A DNA stretch of 15,387 bases, taken from Psilocybe azurescens. Its lineage: Eukaryota > Basidiomycota > Agaricomycetes > Agaricales > Agrocybaceae. Of the stretch, positions 9,201-15,387 are shown in pieces (positions within the stretch are counted from its first letter, which is position 1; each line of letters opens with the position of its first letter). The position numbers were made by a program, and so were the translations under genes. Below the pieces are notes generated by a model. That model had not been told where the DNA came from. It saw only the letters and a list, made by a program, of their open reading frames with translations, and made no database searches. The stretch lies in assembly GCA_023853785.1 (NCBI GenBank), contig JAJIRX010000360.1, forward strand, positions 1-15,387, read 5' to 3'.

Positions 9201-9784
9201 GATCCTTGTAGCAGACTGCCCGTTGGCTAGCAAGTTGGAATCCTGACGGAAGAGTCAGCAACGGATGGGAACAACTAGTCGAAGGAAGTACATCAGTGGA
9301 TCCATATAGCCGGACGTTCCCATTGGGAAGATACTGTATCCAGCTATCAGGGTTTGATGAGTCAGAGCCGACGGCCACAACCTTGGACCATTGGTCAATT
9401 TCATAACGGTATTCAGAGTTATCGTCCGTTATAGATGTCAATCGCTGTCCGTTGAGAGTAAACTTGTCGTCGGAACCGTAGTTTATAATCCCTATATTCC
9501 ACGAAATTCAGTGCCTGCTCCATCCGGAGCATGCACGGCTAGTGAGACGTACCGGCAGCACCATCCTGTGCGATGGTAGCACCAATTCGTTGAATGAGCC
9601 CACCAGCTTGGAGATCCCAGCCGGCGCCAATGATGCTCATTTCCACGATAGCTGAATTGTAAAAGACTGTGATGTCGGGGCAGAGTCTTGCAGGCGGTAC
9701 GTTGATAGGAACCGTAAGACACAGAGCGCCATTAGGATCGACTGATTTTTCGATTTGGAGTGTTCCAACGATAGACGAGGACAT
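3243..9784 (-). CDS. RHS/YD-repeat protein, Tc-toxin B/C-like, intron-rich with frame breaks
   Basis: A large protein of about 2,020 residues, related to the TcB/TcC components of bacterial toxin complexes and to RHS proteins, which fold into a hollow shell around their C-terminus. Family features in order: an SpvB-like start (GAGWDL near 9620; NGQRL near 9440); FG-GAP/VCBS-like motifs (VDVTGSGTTDL near 8740, DANGDGRTDLV near 8560, ADFNGNG near 8140, GDLRGVGRTD near 7585); a TcdB-like middle (NGLGATLSVIYAPLTD near 7430, DGRGWLGF near 7155); YD repeats (about 6500-4700, e.g. TYDSFGRM near 4765); and the RHS core (HVDHLGSV near 4460, YYYGARFYDPA at 4282-4316). The ATG at 9782-9784 opens the SpvB-like region directly. 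No signal peptide is visible. Eight introns are placed and seven uniform frame breaks remain. The tail after the core is about 240 residues, glycine-rich and hydrophobic, then acidic and proline-rich. I see no known toxin domain in it. Bacterial ancestry is inferred from the family; the target and role are unknown. Confidence 0.88.
3371..9552 (-). other. Eight introns of the RHS gene
   Basis: Minus-strand introns, high to low: 9492-9552 (61 nt, GTACGT..ATAG), 9243-9291 (49, GTACTT..GTCAG, branch-like CTGAC), 8303-8355 (53, GTCAGT..ATAG), 8079-8132 (54, GTAAAC..GCAG), 4979-5044 (66, GTGAGG..TAG), 4236-4281 (46, GTATGT..CTAG), 4019-4117 (99, GTAATA..GTAG) and 3371-3422 (52, GTATGT..GCAG). Most were chosen because family-like sequence on both sides joins in frame. 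The 4236-4281 intron falls inside the conserved RHS core motif, which is complete only after splicing. The 4979-5044 intron removes an in-frame TGA at 5004-5006. The last one depends on the frame break near 3437. Confidence 0.75.
3435..8538 (-). other. Seven one-base frame breaks in the RHS gene
   Basis: Within exons, the family-like reading moves to another frame near 8535-8538 (A run on the plus strand), 7896-7906 (C runs), 4703-4705 (C run), 3962-3985 (G runs nearby), 3802-3814 (C runs), 3610-3613 (T run) and 3435-3439 (C run). Each change has the same sign, as if one base were absent. Coding quality is good on both sides of every break, and the intron boundaries are intact. Confidence 0.7.
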
Positions 9785-10493
9785 GATGACTGTGTTTAGC
9801 TGAAAATTTCAGCTGAATCATCGTGCTCAAAACACAATAACTTAAGGTTCTGTGAGTGCATCAGCTGACGGCGGTCACCGGTCTTCATCGATAATGATGG
9901 ATAAGCACCTTATCGTTGGTCTTGCTTGTAGTCTACCTTGTGGTGACGTCGGCGATTCGACCAAGTGTCGATTCTATCAGTAGTCACTTGCCATATTTGT
10001 AAAGTAGGTGCAGAATTTCTAGCGAGTCGGATGAATGGGAAAGTCAGATGATTCAAGGGCGTTTAGGCGTTGACAGACAGGGAAAATATAGTCTCTACAC
10101 GAGGCCGATCTGTCAAGATAAGGTCCTCGTTTAGTTTGGTGCCACACGTTATATCTTGGGAATATCTTTCCTCTGAAATCCGGGTGGAGCGACAATGAAG
10201 ACAGGATAAATAAACAGACAGTCAGGTGGCTCGGCGAAGGCGGCTGCAGTCATCTGATTTTCTATAGATCATCTTGTCTTCAAGTTCGCGCAAAGTATGG
10301 AGGGAACCCTATACTCATGAGATATTTTGTGGCGCCAAACAACTTGAACGGTCCGTATCTAGATGGAATTGCCTCGTGAAGAGTCTGAATGTGCCCTATC
10401 TGTCAGCGTCTAGGCGCCTTCGGGTCATCTGAGTATTCATTTATCCTGTCATCATTTGGCTCCGGGATAATCAGGGTGAAGATATTCCGAGGA
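9785..10493. other. Intergenic region between RHS gene and small gene
   Basis: About 700 bp with no open frame worth calling. It must hold the promoter and 5' untranslated region of the minus-strand RHS gene, but I see no clear TATA box on that strand. The only striking structure is the palindrome at 9798-9814. Confidence 0.5.
9798..9814. promoter_or_regulatory. 17-nt palindrome just upstream of the RHS start codon
   Basis: Perfect 8-bp arms AGCTGAAA and TTTCAGCT flank one central A, 14 bp before the ATG of the RHS gene. It could be a protein-binding site or a small hairpin in the 5' untranslated RNA. The role is inferred from position only. Confidence 0.4.
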
Positions 10494-10500
10494 TATAAAA
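10494..10500 (+). promoter_or_regulatory. TATA box (TATAAAA) of the small plus-strand gene
   Basis: TATAAAA is followed about 30-45 nt later by the pyrimidine-rich CCTTTCACTCAAC, a plausible transcription start. The small gene begins at 10762, which leaves a 5' untranslated region of roughly 230 nt that contains a probable intron. Confidence 0.5.
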
Positions 10501-10684
10501 GCTGCCTGATCGTTATGTATAACTCAGTTCCTTTCACTCAACGCCCGTTTACTTGGTAATAATTGACTTCCTTCGATGTTAAAGGCTTCGTACTCACACA
10601 CAATTTTTCTCCGTCGTAATCTAGAGGTTTACCAAGAGCATTCAAATAACAACGGAAGTCAAGCTTAGTTGTCGTCTTCATCAG

Positions 10685-10753
10685 GTATATGTTGCATCCC
10701 GATAATAGTATTGCACATGCGCCTCCACGATATCTGACGATCACTTCTGGTAG
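10685..10753 (+). other. Probable 5'UTR intron (69 nt)
   Basis: Donor GTATAT after TCAG, a branch-like CTGAC near 10734 and acceptor GGTAG sit 8 nt before the ATG at 10762. The size and motifs match the other introns here. Upstream of the donor the frame of the small gene has a TAG in GCTTAG, so the intron lies in untranslated RNA and does not extend the protein. Confidence 0.5.
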
Positions 10754-10761
10754 TTACAAAG

Positions 10762-10998
10762 ATGGCCACCTTTCTCATGATCCATACCAAAGCCGGCGCC
10801 TGGTACATGGCGAAGCAAGATGGCGATAATGTACAGAAATTCCAGAACTACCTGAACAACAACTCCTTTACGACCGAGGGAGACTTTTGGGTGGCACCGA
10901 CCAAGGACGCGTTAGGCGACGCTGTCACTCACTCCAAGACCATCGGGGTAGTTCCTTCTATTTGGAGCAGAAGTAAGGTTGTTCCGACCGAGACTTAA
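10762..10998 (+). CDS. Small unknown protein, 78 residues
   Basis: The ATG has an excellent eukaryotic context (ACAAAGATGG) and the frame runs unbroken to TAA. The protein starts MATFLMIHTKAGAWYMAKQD, is soluble in character, and has a central Asn-rich segment (NYLNNNSF) and an aromatic segment (EGDFWVAPTKDALGD). There is no signal peptide, membrane segment or cysteine pair. I do not recognise a family. Support comes from the start context, the TATA box at 10494 and the intron-like element just upstream. It is the next gene beyond the start of the minus-strand RHS gene, so the two are divergently arranged, but 980 bp apart and with separate promoter signals. Confidence 0.6.
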   Translation: MATFLMIHTKAGAWYMAKQDGDNVQKFQNYLNNNSFTTEGDFWVAPTKDALGDAVTHSKTIGVVPSIWSRSKVVPTET

Positions 10999-11575
10999 AG
11001 CATCAGCGCCTTCTATGTGTTCCTACCCACCCTTTCTTCGTGTACTTTTCACTGTGCTTAGCCATGCTCCAAAGCATACATGTAACAATTTGTACCTGGC
11101 AATGTTGAACCACGCCCTCCGAACCGCATCAGAAATAGTTTACATAATCTCTGAGTTTGAAAATCTGATCATTTTCTCTAGAGAGATATAGAGCCTCCCA
11201 CTTGAAAAACCTTAGAGAGCAAATTAATTAAATGGTTCTATATAACATTCTATCAAAATATTAAGAGGTTCTGAGGTGATGTGGACGTGCTAGCAAAAGT
11301 GGGGTCAACGTTGAGCCAAAGGTTGTGATCATGTCACTTGCATGTCACAGTGTTTCACATCATTTCCAGCAAATTGAAATCGGCAGTGGGATATCGTTCT
11401 GTCAACACCAAATTTCCGCAGAGTGTCTATTACACTAAAATGAAAGGCCTTGTCTCTAAAATTTTGCGAAAAACTCGTGTTGTCGCCGTCAATTCGATGC
11501 GACGATATTGGAGCTCTGAGATTATATAATCATTTTCTGACACGGTTTTAGGGTCGTGGTAAATAAAGGACTACA
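10999..11575. other. Non-coding stretch
   Basis: It contains the 3' flank of the small gene and AT-rich DNA. An open frame at 11338-11529 has no domain or splice support. TCAACGTTGA at 11308-11317 is a 10-bp perfect palindrome, and GCTCAACGTTGG recurs in part at 12440-12451. Nothing else stands out. Confidence 0.5.
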
Positions 11576-11583
11576 TGCGGTTA

Positions 11584-12335
11584 CAGTGTTGGATCTTAAG
11601 GGGTTACTAACCCCAGATTTTGTTGTTAAGCCTTAAGTCTTAAATAACCCTTAATTAAGACTTTGATTTTAAGGGTTTATTAAGGGTTCAGCCGAAATAG
11701 GAAGGCTATTATCAACCCTCAAAATCGTCGCCTGATCCCTCCAGCTCTCCGTCATCAGGTATCCTGGCTTCATCCGCCTCTTCGTCCACCAGCAATTCCA
11801 TCAATTGACCTTCCTCTATACAGGCTTGATGCCCCCATGGGACATTGCTTTTCAATGCAACCACAACAATGGGCTTGAACATGAGATGCATTCTGCTTCT
11901 TGCCTATCAGAAAGTAATCCCAGAGAGGACTTTTTACTGGGGGCATTGTTGCTGGATGGAGTGTAGCTACTTCTTGGTGTTGTTGGCTCTGAGATATAGG
12001 ATGTTTCCAGGTGAACTTAGTCAGTTTCAGGGATAAAAGGGACAAAAAAAGTCAATGTTAGCAGTGGTACACATTGCATGTATTACAAGGTATATTGTAC
12101 ATCAAAGATAGAAGATGGACAAAATGAAGGGTAGTTATGATGGAAGTAAAATAGACGAGAGATAAATGTCAAGTCCAGGGCGTGTTCACAGCTTGATCAG
12201 CTGCTGCCTAGGTTCATCATGTATCTTAAGCCTTAATTAAGGCTTAGAATGCACCTCGATTGATGTTAACCCTTAACATTAACATGTTATTAACCCTTAA
12301 ACTTTAATAACATTTAAGGGTTAAGTCCAACACTG
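11584..12335. mobile_element. hAT-family non-autonomous DNA transposon (752 bp)
   Basis: The left end is CAGTGTTGGATCTTAA and the right end, reverse-complemented, is CAGTGTTGGACTTAA: a 10-bp perfect inverted repeat extended by CTTAA after a one-base gap. The flanking 8-mers TGCGGTTA (11576-11583) and TGCAGATA (12336-12343) match at 6 of 8, as expected for an old 8-bp target duplication. CAGTG ends and 8-bp duplications are typical of hAT elements. Both ends carry clustered CCTTAA/TTAAGG motifs (11598-11690 and 12225-12325), the kind of subterminal repeats that hAT transposases bind. Inside, on the minus strand, is a remnant BED zinc-finger frame. Far too short for a full transposase of about 600-800 residues, so it is a deletion derivative. 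Confidence 0.82.
11712..11946 (-). pseudogene. hAT transposase remnant with BED zinc finger
   Basis: From the ATG at 11944-11946 the frame reads MPPVKSPLWDYFLIGKKQ and continues with HVQAHCCGCIEKQC. The W-x2-F, then C-x2-C arrangement is the first half of a BED-type zinc finger, the DNA-binding domain at the N-terminus of hAT transposases. This frame ends at 11770. A second frame overlaps it and carries an acidic tail (EELMELL-like, then DDGELEGSGDDFEG) to a TGA at 11712-11714. The switch near 11820 has the opposite sign to the frame breaks in the RHS gene, so a deletion junction joining N- and C-terminal transposase ends, or an intron remnant, is more likely. The catalytic and dimerisation domains are absent. 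Confidence 0.65.
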
Positions 12336-12406
12336 TGCAGATAGGCATTCAGTGACCAGGTGTTCTTGACGGGTACAGTACTCTAATTCAAACCTTGACT
12401 TGATGT

Positions 12407-12573
12407 GTCACAGAGGTGATATTTTTAGGTGATGAAGCTCAACGTTGGCTATGCTAGGTGTGAGCTTCGATTTATGTACTTCAAGAGTATGGTAGTCCTA
12501 AAATACATGGAAAAGTACAGGAAATAATAGGGAGAAGGTGGGTGGGTAGTCACAAAAATGATACCTCTGTGAC
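12407..12573. repeat. 167-bp segment with 11-bp terminal inverted repeats
   Basis: GTCACAGAGGT at 12407-12417 and ACCTCTGTGAC at 12563-12573 are perfect inverted repeats, followed inward by similar T-rich/A-rich sequence. It could be a tiny MITE, but no target duplication is clear. Confidence 0.4.
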
Positions 12574-12650
12574 TGGGAGAGGATGTGAGAGCTGAGCTAC
12601 AAATTCTCAACCAATATCTTGCCTACCTGGGAGAGGATGTGAGTGCTGAG
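12574..12650 (+). repeat. 23-bp direct repeat, offset 54 bp
   Basis: TGGGAGAGGATGTGAG is followed by AGCTGAG at 12574-12596 and by TGCTGAG at 12628-12650, one mismatch in 23. The 54-bp offset keeps a reading frame, but there is no other sign of a protein repeat. Confidence 0.7.
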
Positions 12651-13092
12651 AAGAGAATCCTATTGAAAGGAGTTCTCTGTCTTGTCCTCTCCCAAATAGT
12701 GTCCCACTTTGTACCTAATGTAGAAATCTCCTGTAATATTAGGGGCAAGATGCCTAACAAGCAATCAGGTCAGCTTGTAAATAGAAAAACCTGCTGTTCA
12801 TGACAAGCAAGGTGTTTAAATGTGCTCCTCTGCGAGTCATGGACAGATCATATTGGACTTGAGTAAACTCTTAGTTTAAACACAATCAAAAAATTTGACC
12901 TTCAGAGGGCAATTTTGAGCAAGTTTTGAGACATATTAGCTTATATTAAGTTTACCAAAATATAGTCTACAGCTTTAATAGCAGAGAAGTTAAGTAGACC
13001 CATGTTTAACAGTTTAATGTCTTACCATTTAATGTGCAAGTTTACCTTCAAGATCAGGGTTGCCTTTCCTTTGTAATCTGAGTGTTCAAATT

Positions 13093-13220
13093 TTATGTTT
13101 TATGAAACTTATCTTTCAGTAAAGTAAGCCCCCAATACAATAATATAGAATCCTGATCAAGACTGCTGGTCAGAAGCCAGCTTCAAAATCCTAGTAAAAT
13201 TTATGTTTCATAAAACATAA
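13093..13220. repeat. 16-bp perfect inverted repeat spanning 128 bp
   Basis: TTATGTTTTATGAAAC (13093-13108) and GTTTCATAAAACATAA (13205-13220) are exact reverse complements. Each arm is also nearly palindromic itself. This is a small foldback or MITE-like structure with no coding content. Confidence 0.6.
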
Positions 13221-13261
13221 CATTCACTCAACTGGCCGTACTTTACCATCCCCCACACAGT

Positions 13262-13640
13262 CAATATGGACTCCACTGGACTCCACTGGACTTGCCTATA
13301 CACTGAGTATAAAAGAGGTCTTTACCCTCACCCATATATTCCGGGTGGAGTCCACCAACTCCGGCATGGAGTTGGTGGAGTCCACATGGAGTTTGGTGAC
13401 TCTTTTTGGCAGGTGTACCAGCCATTTAGAGGTGGAGGCTCCACCTGGAGTCCAGCTGGAATCCACTCATCCTCCATGTGGGCCAATGTGGAGGATGTGG
13501 AACTCCATGTGGACTCCATGTGGAACTTCATCTGAGTCTCACATCCTCCATATGGATTCCATATGGATTTGACACAAGCATGTATATCAGCATTAATACA
13601 CTATTTCAGGGTCAATTTCTAATGGACTCCAGGTGGAGGA
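13262..13640. repeat. Left TGGAGTCCA palindromic repeat array
   Basis: Many degenerate copies of TGGACTCCAC/GTGGAGTCCA in both orientations, spaced about 12-20 bp apart. At 13349-13375 CCACCAACTCC and GGAGTTGGTGG form a perfect 11-bp inverted repeat around a 5-bp spacer. Open frames in this stretch only read the repeat. Confidence 0.8.
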
Positions 13641-13650
13641 TGATCCCCAG

Positions 13651-13683
13651 ATTTTATTTATATTTTATTTATATTTTATTATA
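13651..13683 (+). repeat. 11-bp AT-rich tandem repeat
   Basis: About three copies of ATTTTATTTAT, next to the poly-A run that ends the tRNA-like sequence. Confidence 0.7.
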
Positions 13684-13687
13684 ATGT

Positions 13688-13697
13688 AAAAAAAAAA
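13688..13697 (-). terminator. T10 run, RNA polymerase III-type terminator
   Basis: Ten A's on the plus strand read as T10 directly after the 3' end of the minus-strand tRNA-like sequence. This is where an RNA polymerase III terminator belongs. Confidence 0.5.
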
Positions 13698-13770
13698 GCA
13701 CCAACAGGAATTGAACTCGGGCATCTGAGAAGGCCACACACTGACATTGAACCAACTGAGCTATAGCGCC
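13697..13770 (-). tRNA. tRNA-like sequence or degenerate tRNA
   Basis: A 74-nt minus-strand segment. It has a box A match (TAGCTCAGTTGG, 13752-13763) and a box B match (GTTCAATTCC, 13707-13716). The 7-bp acceptor stem can form with G-U wobbles (GGCGCTA with TGGTGCT). The T loop is TTCAATT and a T10 run follows. The D stem and anticodon stem are poor. If U33 is placed by counting back from the T arm, the anticodon would read GGC (alanine), but that stem has only two pairs. I favour a decayed tRNA or a tRNA-derived element head over a working tRNA. Confidence 0.5.
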
Positions 13771-14052
13771 TTTGTAATTTATCAAATTTTGATGGCCTAC
13801 ATACCAATACGGCTATTTACTCCGGCATTTCTCGGCAAGTGACAAATAACGTCATGTATGTGACTTATTGATGCCACGTCGGTCCGTTTATTATTTCCAC
13901 CACCCCACCTCTTCCTCCGACCACCACCACCCCGCTGCCGCTGTCATCAGTCGGAGCCAGGCCCATGCCAACCCGACCCAACACGCATTGCATTGCAACG
14001 AACCGAGACCGACGAAGAACAAACAGACACCCGCGAACGAAGGGAGGTGAGT

Positions 14053-14150
14053 ACGGAACGAGACGAGAAGCGGGTGGAGAACGAGGAATGAGGTGAGGCG
14101 AATGCGGAACGAGGGGGAACGAGGCGATGCGATGCGAACGAGGAACGAGG
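14053..14150 (+). repeat. GAACGAGG degenerate repeats
   Basis: Six or more copies of GAACGAGG or near relatives (GGAACGAG, GAACGAGG, AACGAGGAACGAGG). They lie just before the intron-like segment of the Asn/Asp repeat locus and may be part of its 5' exon or untranslated region. Confidence 0.6.
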
Positions 14151-14162
14151 TCGCGACCCCAG

Positions 14163-14222
14163 GTAAGTTGCAAATTCCACATGCCGCTGCCATTAACCGC
14201 TCCCCCCCCTCTTTTCGTGTAG
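14163..14222 (+). other. Probable 60-nt intron before the Asn/Asp repeat frame
   Basis: Donor CAG/GTAAGT is a perfect consensus, and the acceptor is a pyrimidine-rich stretch ending TTTTCGTGTAG. The reading frame of the downstream repeat continues back to the acceptor. The upstream exon cannot be fixed because the sequence before the donor is itself repetitive. Confidence 0.55.
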
Positions 14223-14780
14223 GCCAACAACAACGACAACAACGGGTACATACAGTACATACAACGATGGGTACGACGGCATGCAGGATACAGACAACGA
14301 CACCAACACGTATGCAGACCATGACAACGACACGTACAACAGCCGCAACAACAACAACAACGGCCACAACCACCACGACCACGACGTGTACGATGGCCAC
14401 AACAACAACAACAACAACAACAACGCATACGACGGCCACAACAACAACAACAACAACGCATACAATGGCCACGACAACAACAACAATGTGTACAACGACA
14501 ACGATGACGTGTACGACAGCCACGACAACGACAATGACAACGCGTACGATGGCCACAACAACGACAATGTGTACAGCCACAACAACGACGACAACACGTA
14601 TGACAGATGCAGCGGACACAACAGCACAATGTACAGACATGCCGGACGCGAGACGGCCACCACAACGTGTATGAAGGCCACCACAGCATGTACGACGGCC
14701 ACCACAACGACAACAATGTGTACGGCGGGGCTACGAGCGACACGGCCATCCTCTCGCCCCCCCTTTTTTCTTTTTTTTAA
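14223..14780 (+). CDS. Asn/Asp/His/Tyr-rich repeat protein, 3' part (uncertain)
   Basis: From the acceptor at 14222 an open frame encodes a low-complexity chain made of units like V-Y-D-G-H-(N/D)n-A, with n varying from 2 to 8. Examples are VYDGHN, AYDGHNN and AYNGHDNNNN. The DNA is an AAC/GAC-rich microsatellite interrupted by TACGAYGGCCAC codons, so the unit length stays a multiple of three. Near 14620-14652 the repeat moves to another frame, again one base short, and continues as DGHHNVYEGHHSMYDGHH to a TAA at 14778-14780. The 5' exon is not defined. No family is recognised. It may be a real disordered protein or only an in-frame microsatellite. On the minus strand the same DNA reads valine or cysteine runs, which I disregard. 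Confidence 0.4.
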
Positions 14781-15121
14781 TCTCGTTTTTCTCTTTTTTT
14801 CATGTTCATGTGCTTCTATATTTATTTGAACCAACTATGTACCCTCTCGCCTCCTTTTTTGTATGTTTTGTATGTTTTTCTTTTATTTCTTTTGTTTTAC
14901 ATATTTTTATATATTTCTTTTTTATGTTTCAGTGGTGATGAACTCGCTAGTAGATAATATTGTAAATAATAATGGTATATAGTTTTTAATATATTATATA
15001 TACATTCTTACATGAATTTACTCTAAGAAAATACATTCCAATTAAAATCTGGCTATAGCTGGACTTTGTGAAATTCAATAAGTCTGCTCTCTGATGGCCT
15101 AAGCTGGAATATTGTTACCCA
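14781..15121. other. AT-rich non-coding stretch
   Basis: T-rich and then AT-rich DNA after the repeat frame, consistent with a 3' untranslated region and spacer. No gene or clear structure. Confidence 0.5.
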
Positions 15122-15370
15122 GGTATGGAGTCCAGGTGGATTCTAATTGAACTCCACCTGACTCCACCTGGACTCCACCTGGCCTCCATCTGGCCTCCAG
15201 TTGGATTCAAGTGGAATTGCTTGAAGTCCATCTGGAGTTCATCTGGAGTCCACCTGAACTCCACCTATCAAAGATCACTTTCTGAACACTTGGATATGTT
15301 CCAGATGGAGTCCATGTGAGTCCACCACTTCTGTATGGAGTTGGTGGACTCCACATGGAGTATATGGTGG
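15122..15370. repeat. Right TGGAGTCCA palindromic repeat array
   Basis: Same motif family as 13262-13640: repeated CTCCACCTGGA and GGAGTCCA words about 12 bp apart in both orientations. The end of the array shares a segment of about 50 bp with the left array. Confidence 0.8.
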
Positions 15371-15387
15371 AGGTAAAGTACACATAA

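Larger units (their letters stand above)
12344..13237. other. Non-coding stretch with small inverted and direct repeats
   Basis: No convincing gene. The frame at 12585-12803 overlaps a duplicated 23-mer and has no domain. The structures listed separately (12407-12573, 12574-12650, 13093-13220) account for most of what is visible. Confidence 0.5.
13238..15381. mobile_element. Candidate composite repeat element, about 2.1 kb
   Basis: GTACTTTACC at 13238-13247 is matched by its reverse complement GGTAAAGTAC at 15372-15381. Each lies immediately outside a TGGAGTCCA-rich array (13262-13640 and 15122-15370). A segment of about 50 bp containing ATGGAGTTGGTGGA and CCACATGGAGT occurs in both arrays (near 13346-13396 and 15309-15363). 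Between them are a tRNA-like sequence and an Asn/Asp repeat frame. Short terminal repeats with subterminal arrays resemble a DNA transposon, but I cannot name a superfamily. No target duplication is clear, and the right flank is only 6 bp long. Confidence 0.4.

Noticed and set aside
10679..10683. Other CTGATGA words (for example on the minus strand near 4850, 5012, 10680, 11755 and 13946) as further hammerheads
   Set aside because: None is followed by a stem II hairpin and GAAA.
13865..14834. Long minus-strand frames of valine, cysteine or leucine runs
   Set aside because: They are complementary readings of the AAC/GAC microsatellite with no other coding sign.
13238..15381. LTR retrotransposon reading of the paired TGGA arrays
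   Set aside because: The shared part is only about 50 bp and palindromic, and there is no primer-binding site, polypurine tract or retroviral-type coding between the arrays.

Overview
The window looks like nuclear DNA of a filamentous fungus, most likely a basidiomycete, though the species cannot be read from it. Coding segments are split by short introns (46-99 nt in the main gene) with GTATGT/GTACGT/GTAAxx-type donors and TAG/CAG acceptors. TATA boxes are eukaryotic in style, and the ends of the window are full of transposon debris and short repeats. Genes are sparse, with long non-coding stretches between them.

Layout. 1-1260: the 3' end of an unidentified plus-strand coding region (2-124), degenerate CCCAAA repeats, and at 904-981 a sequence that folds completely as a type I hammerhead ribozyme. 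Together these suggest the tail of a retroelement. 1263-1724: fragment of an unidentified minus-strand gene with one clear intron. 1995-3242: a TATA box and about 1.2 kb with no convincing gene. 3243-9784 (minus): one large intron-rich gene of the RHS/YD-repeat family, related to the B and C subunits of bacterial Tc (insecticidal toxin complex) proteins. It has an SpvB-like N-terminus, FG-GAP/VCBS-like motifs, a TcdB-like middle, YD repeats and an RHS core, followed by a glycine-rich tail. Eight introns can be placed. Seven frame breaks remain, and all have the same sign (one base short), mostly at homopolymer runs. This looks more like systematic base-calling error than decay.

10494-10998: a TATA box, a probable 5'UTR intron and a small unknown gene. 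11584-12335: a 752-bp hAT-family deletion derivative with CAGTG terminal inverted repeats, a diverged 8-bp target duplication, subterminal CCTTAA motifs and a remnant BED zinc-finger reading frame. 12407-13220: two small inverted-repeat structures. 13238-15381: a possible 2.1-kb composite element. It is bordered by inverted GTACTTTACC, carries palindromic TGGAGTCCA arrays at both ends, and encloses a tRNA-like sequence and an Asn/Asp/His/Tyr repeat reading frame.

The genes do not form an operon or pathway. The main biological items are an RHS/Tc-like gene of bacterial ancestry in a eukaryotic setting, and a hammerhead ribozyme in a repeat-rich flank.
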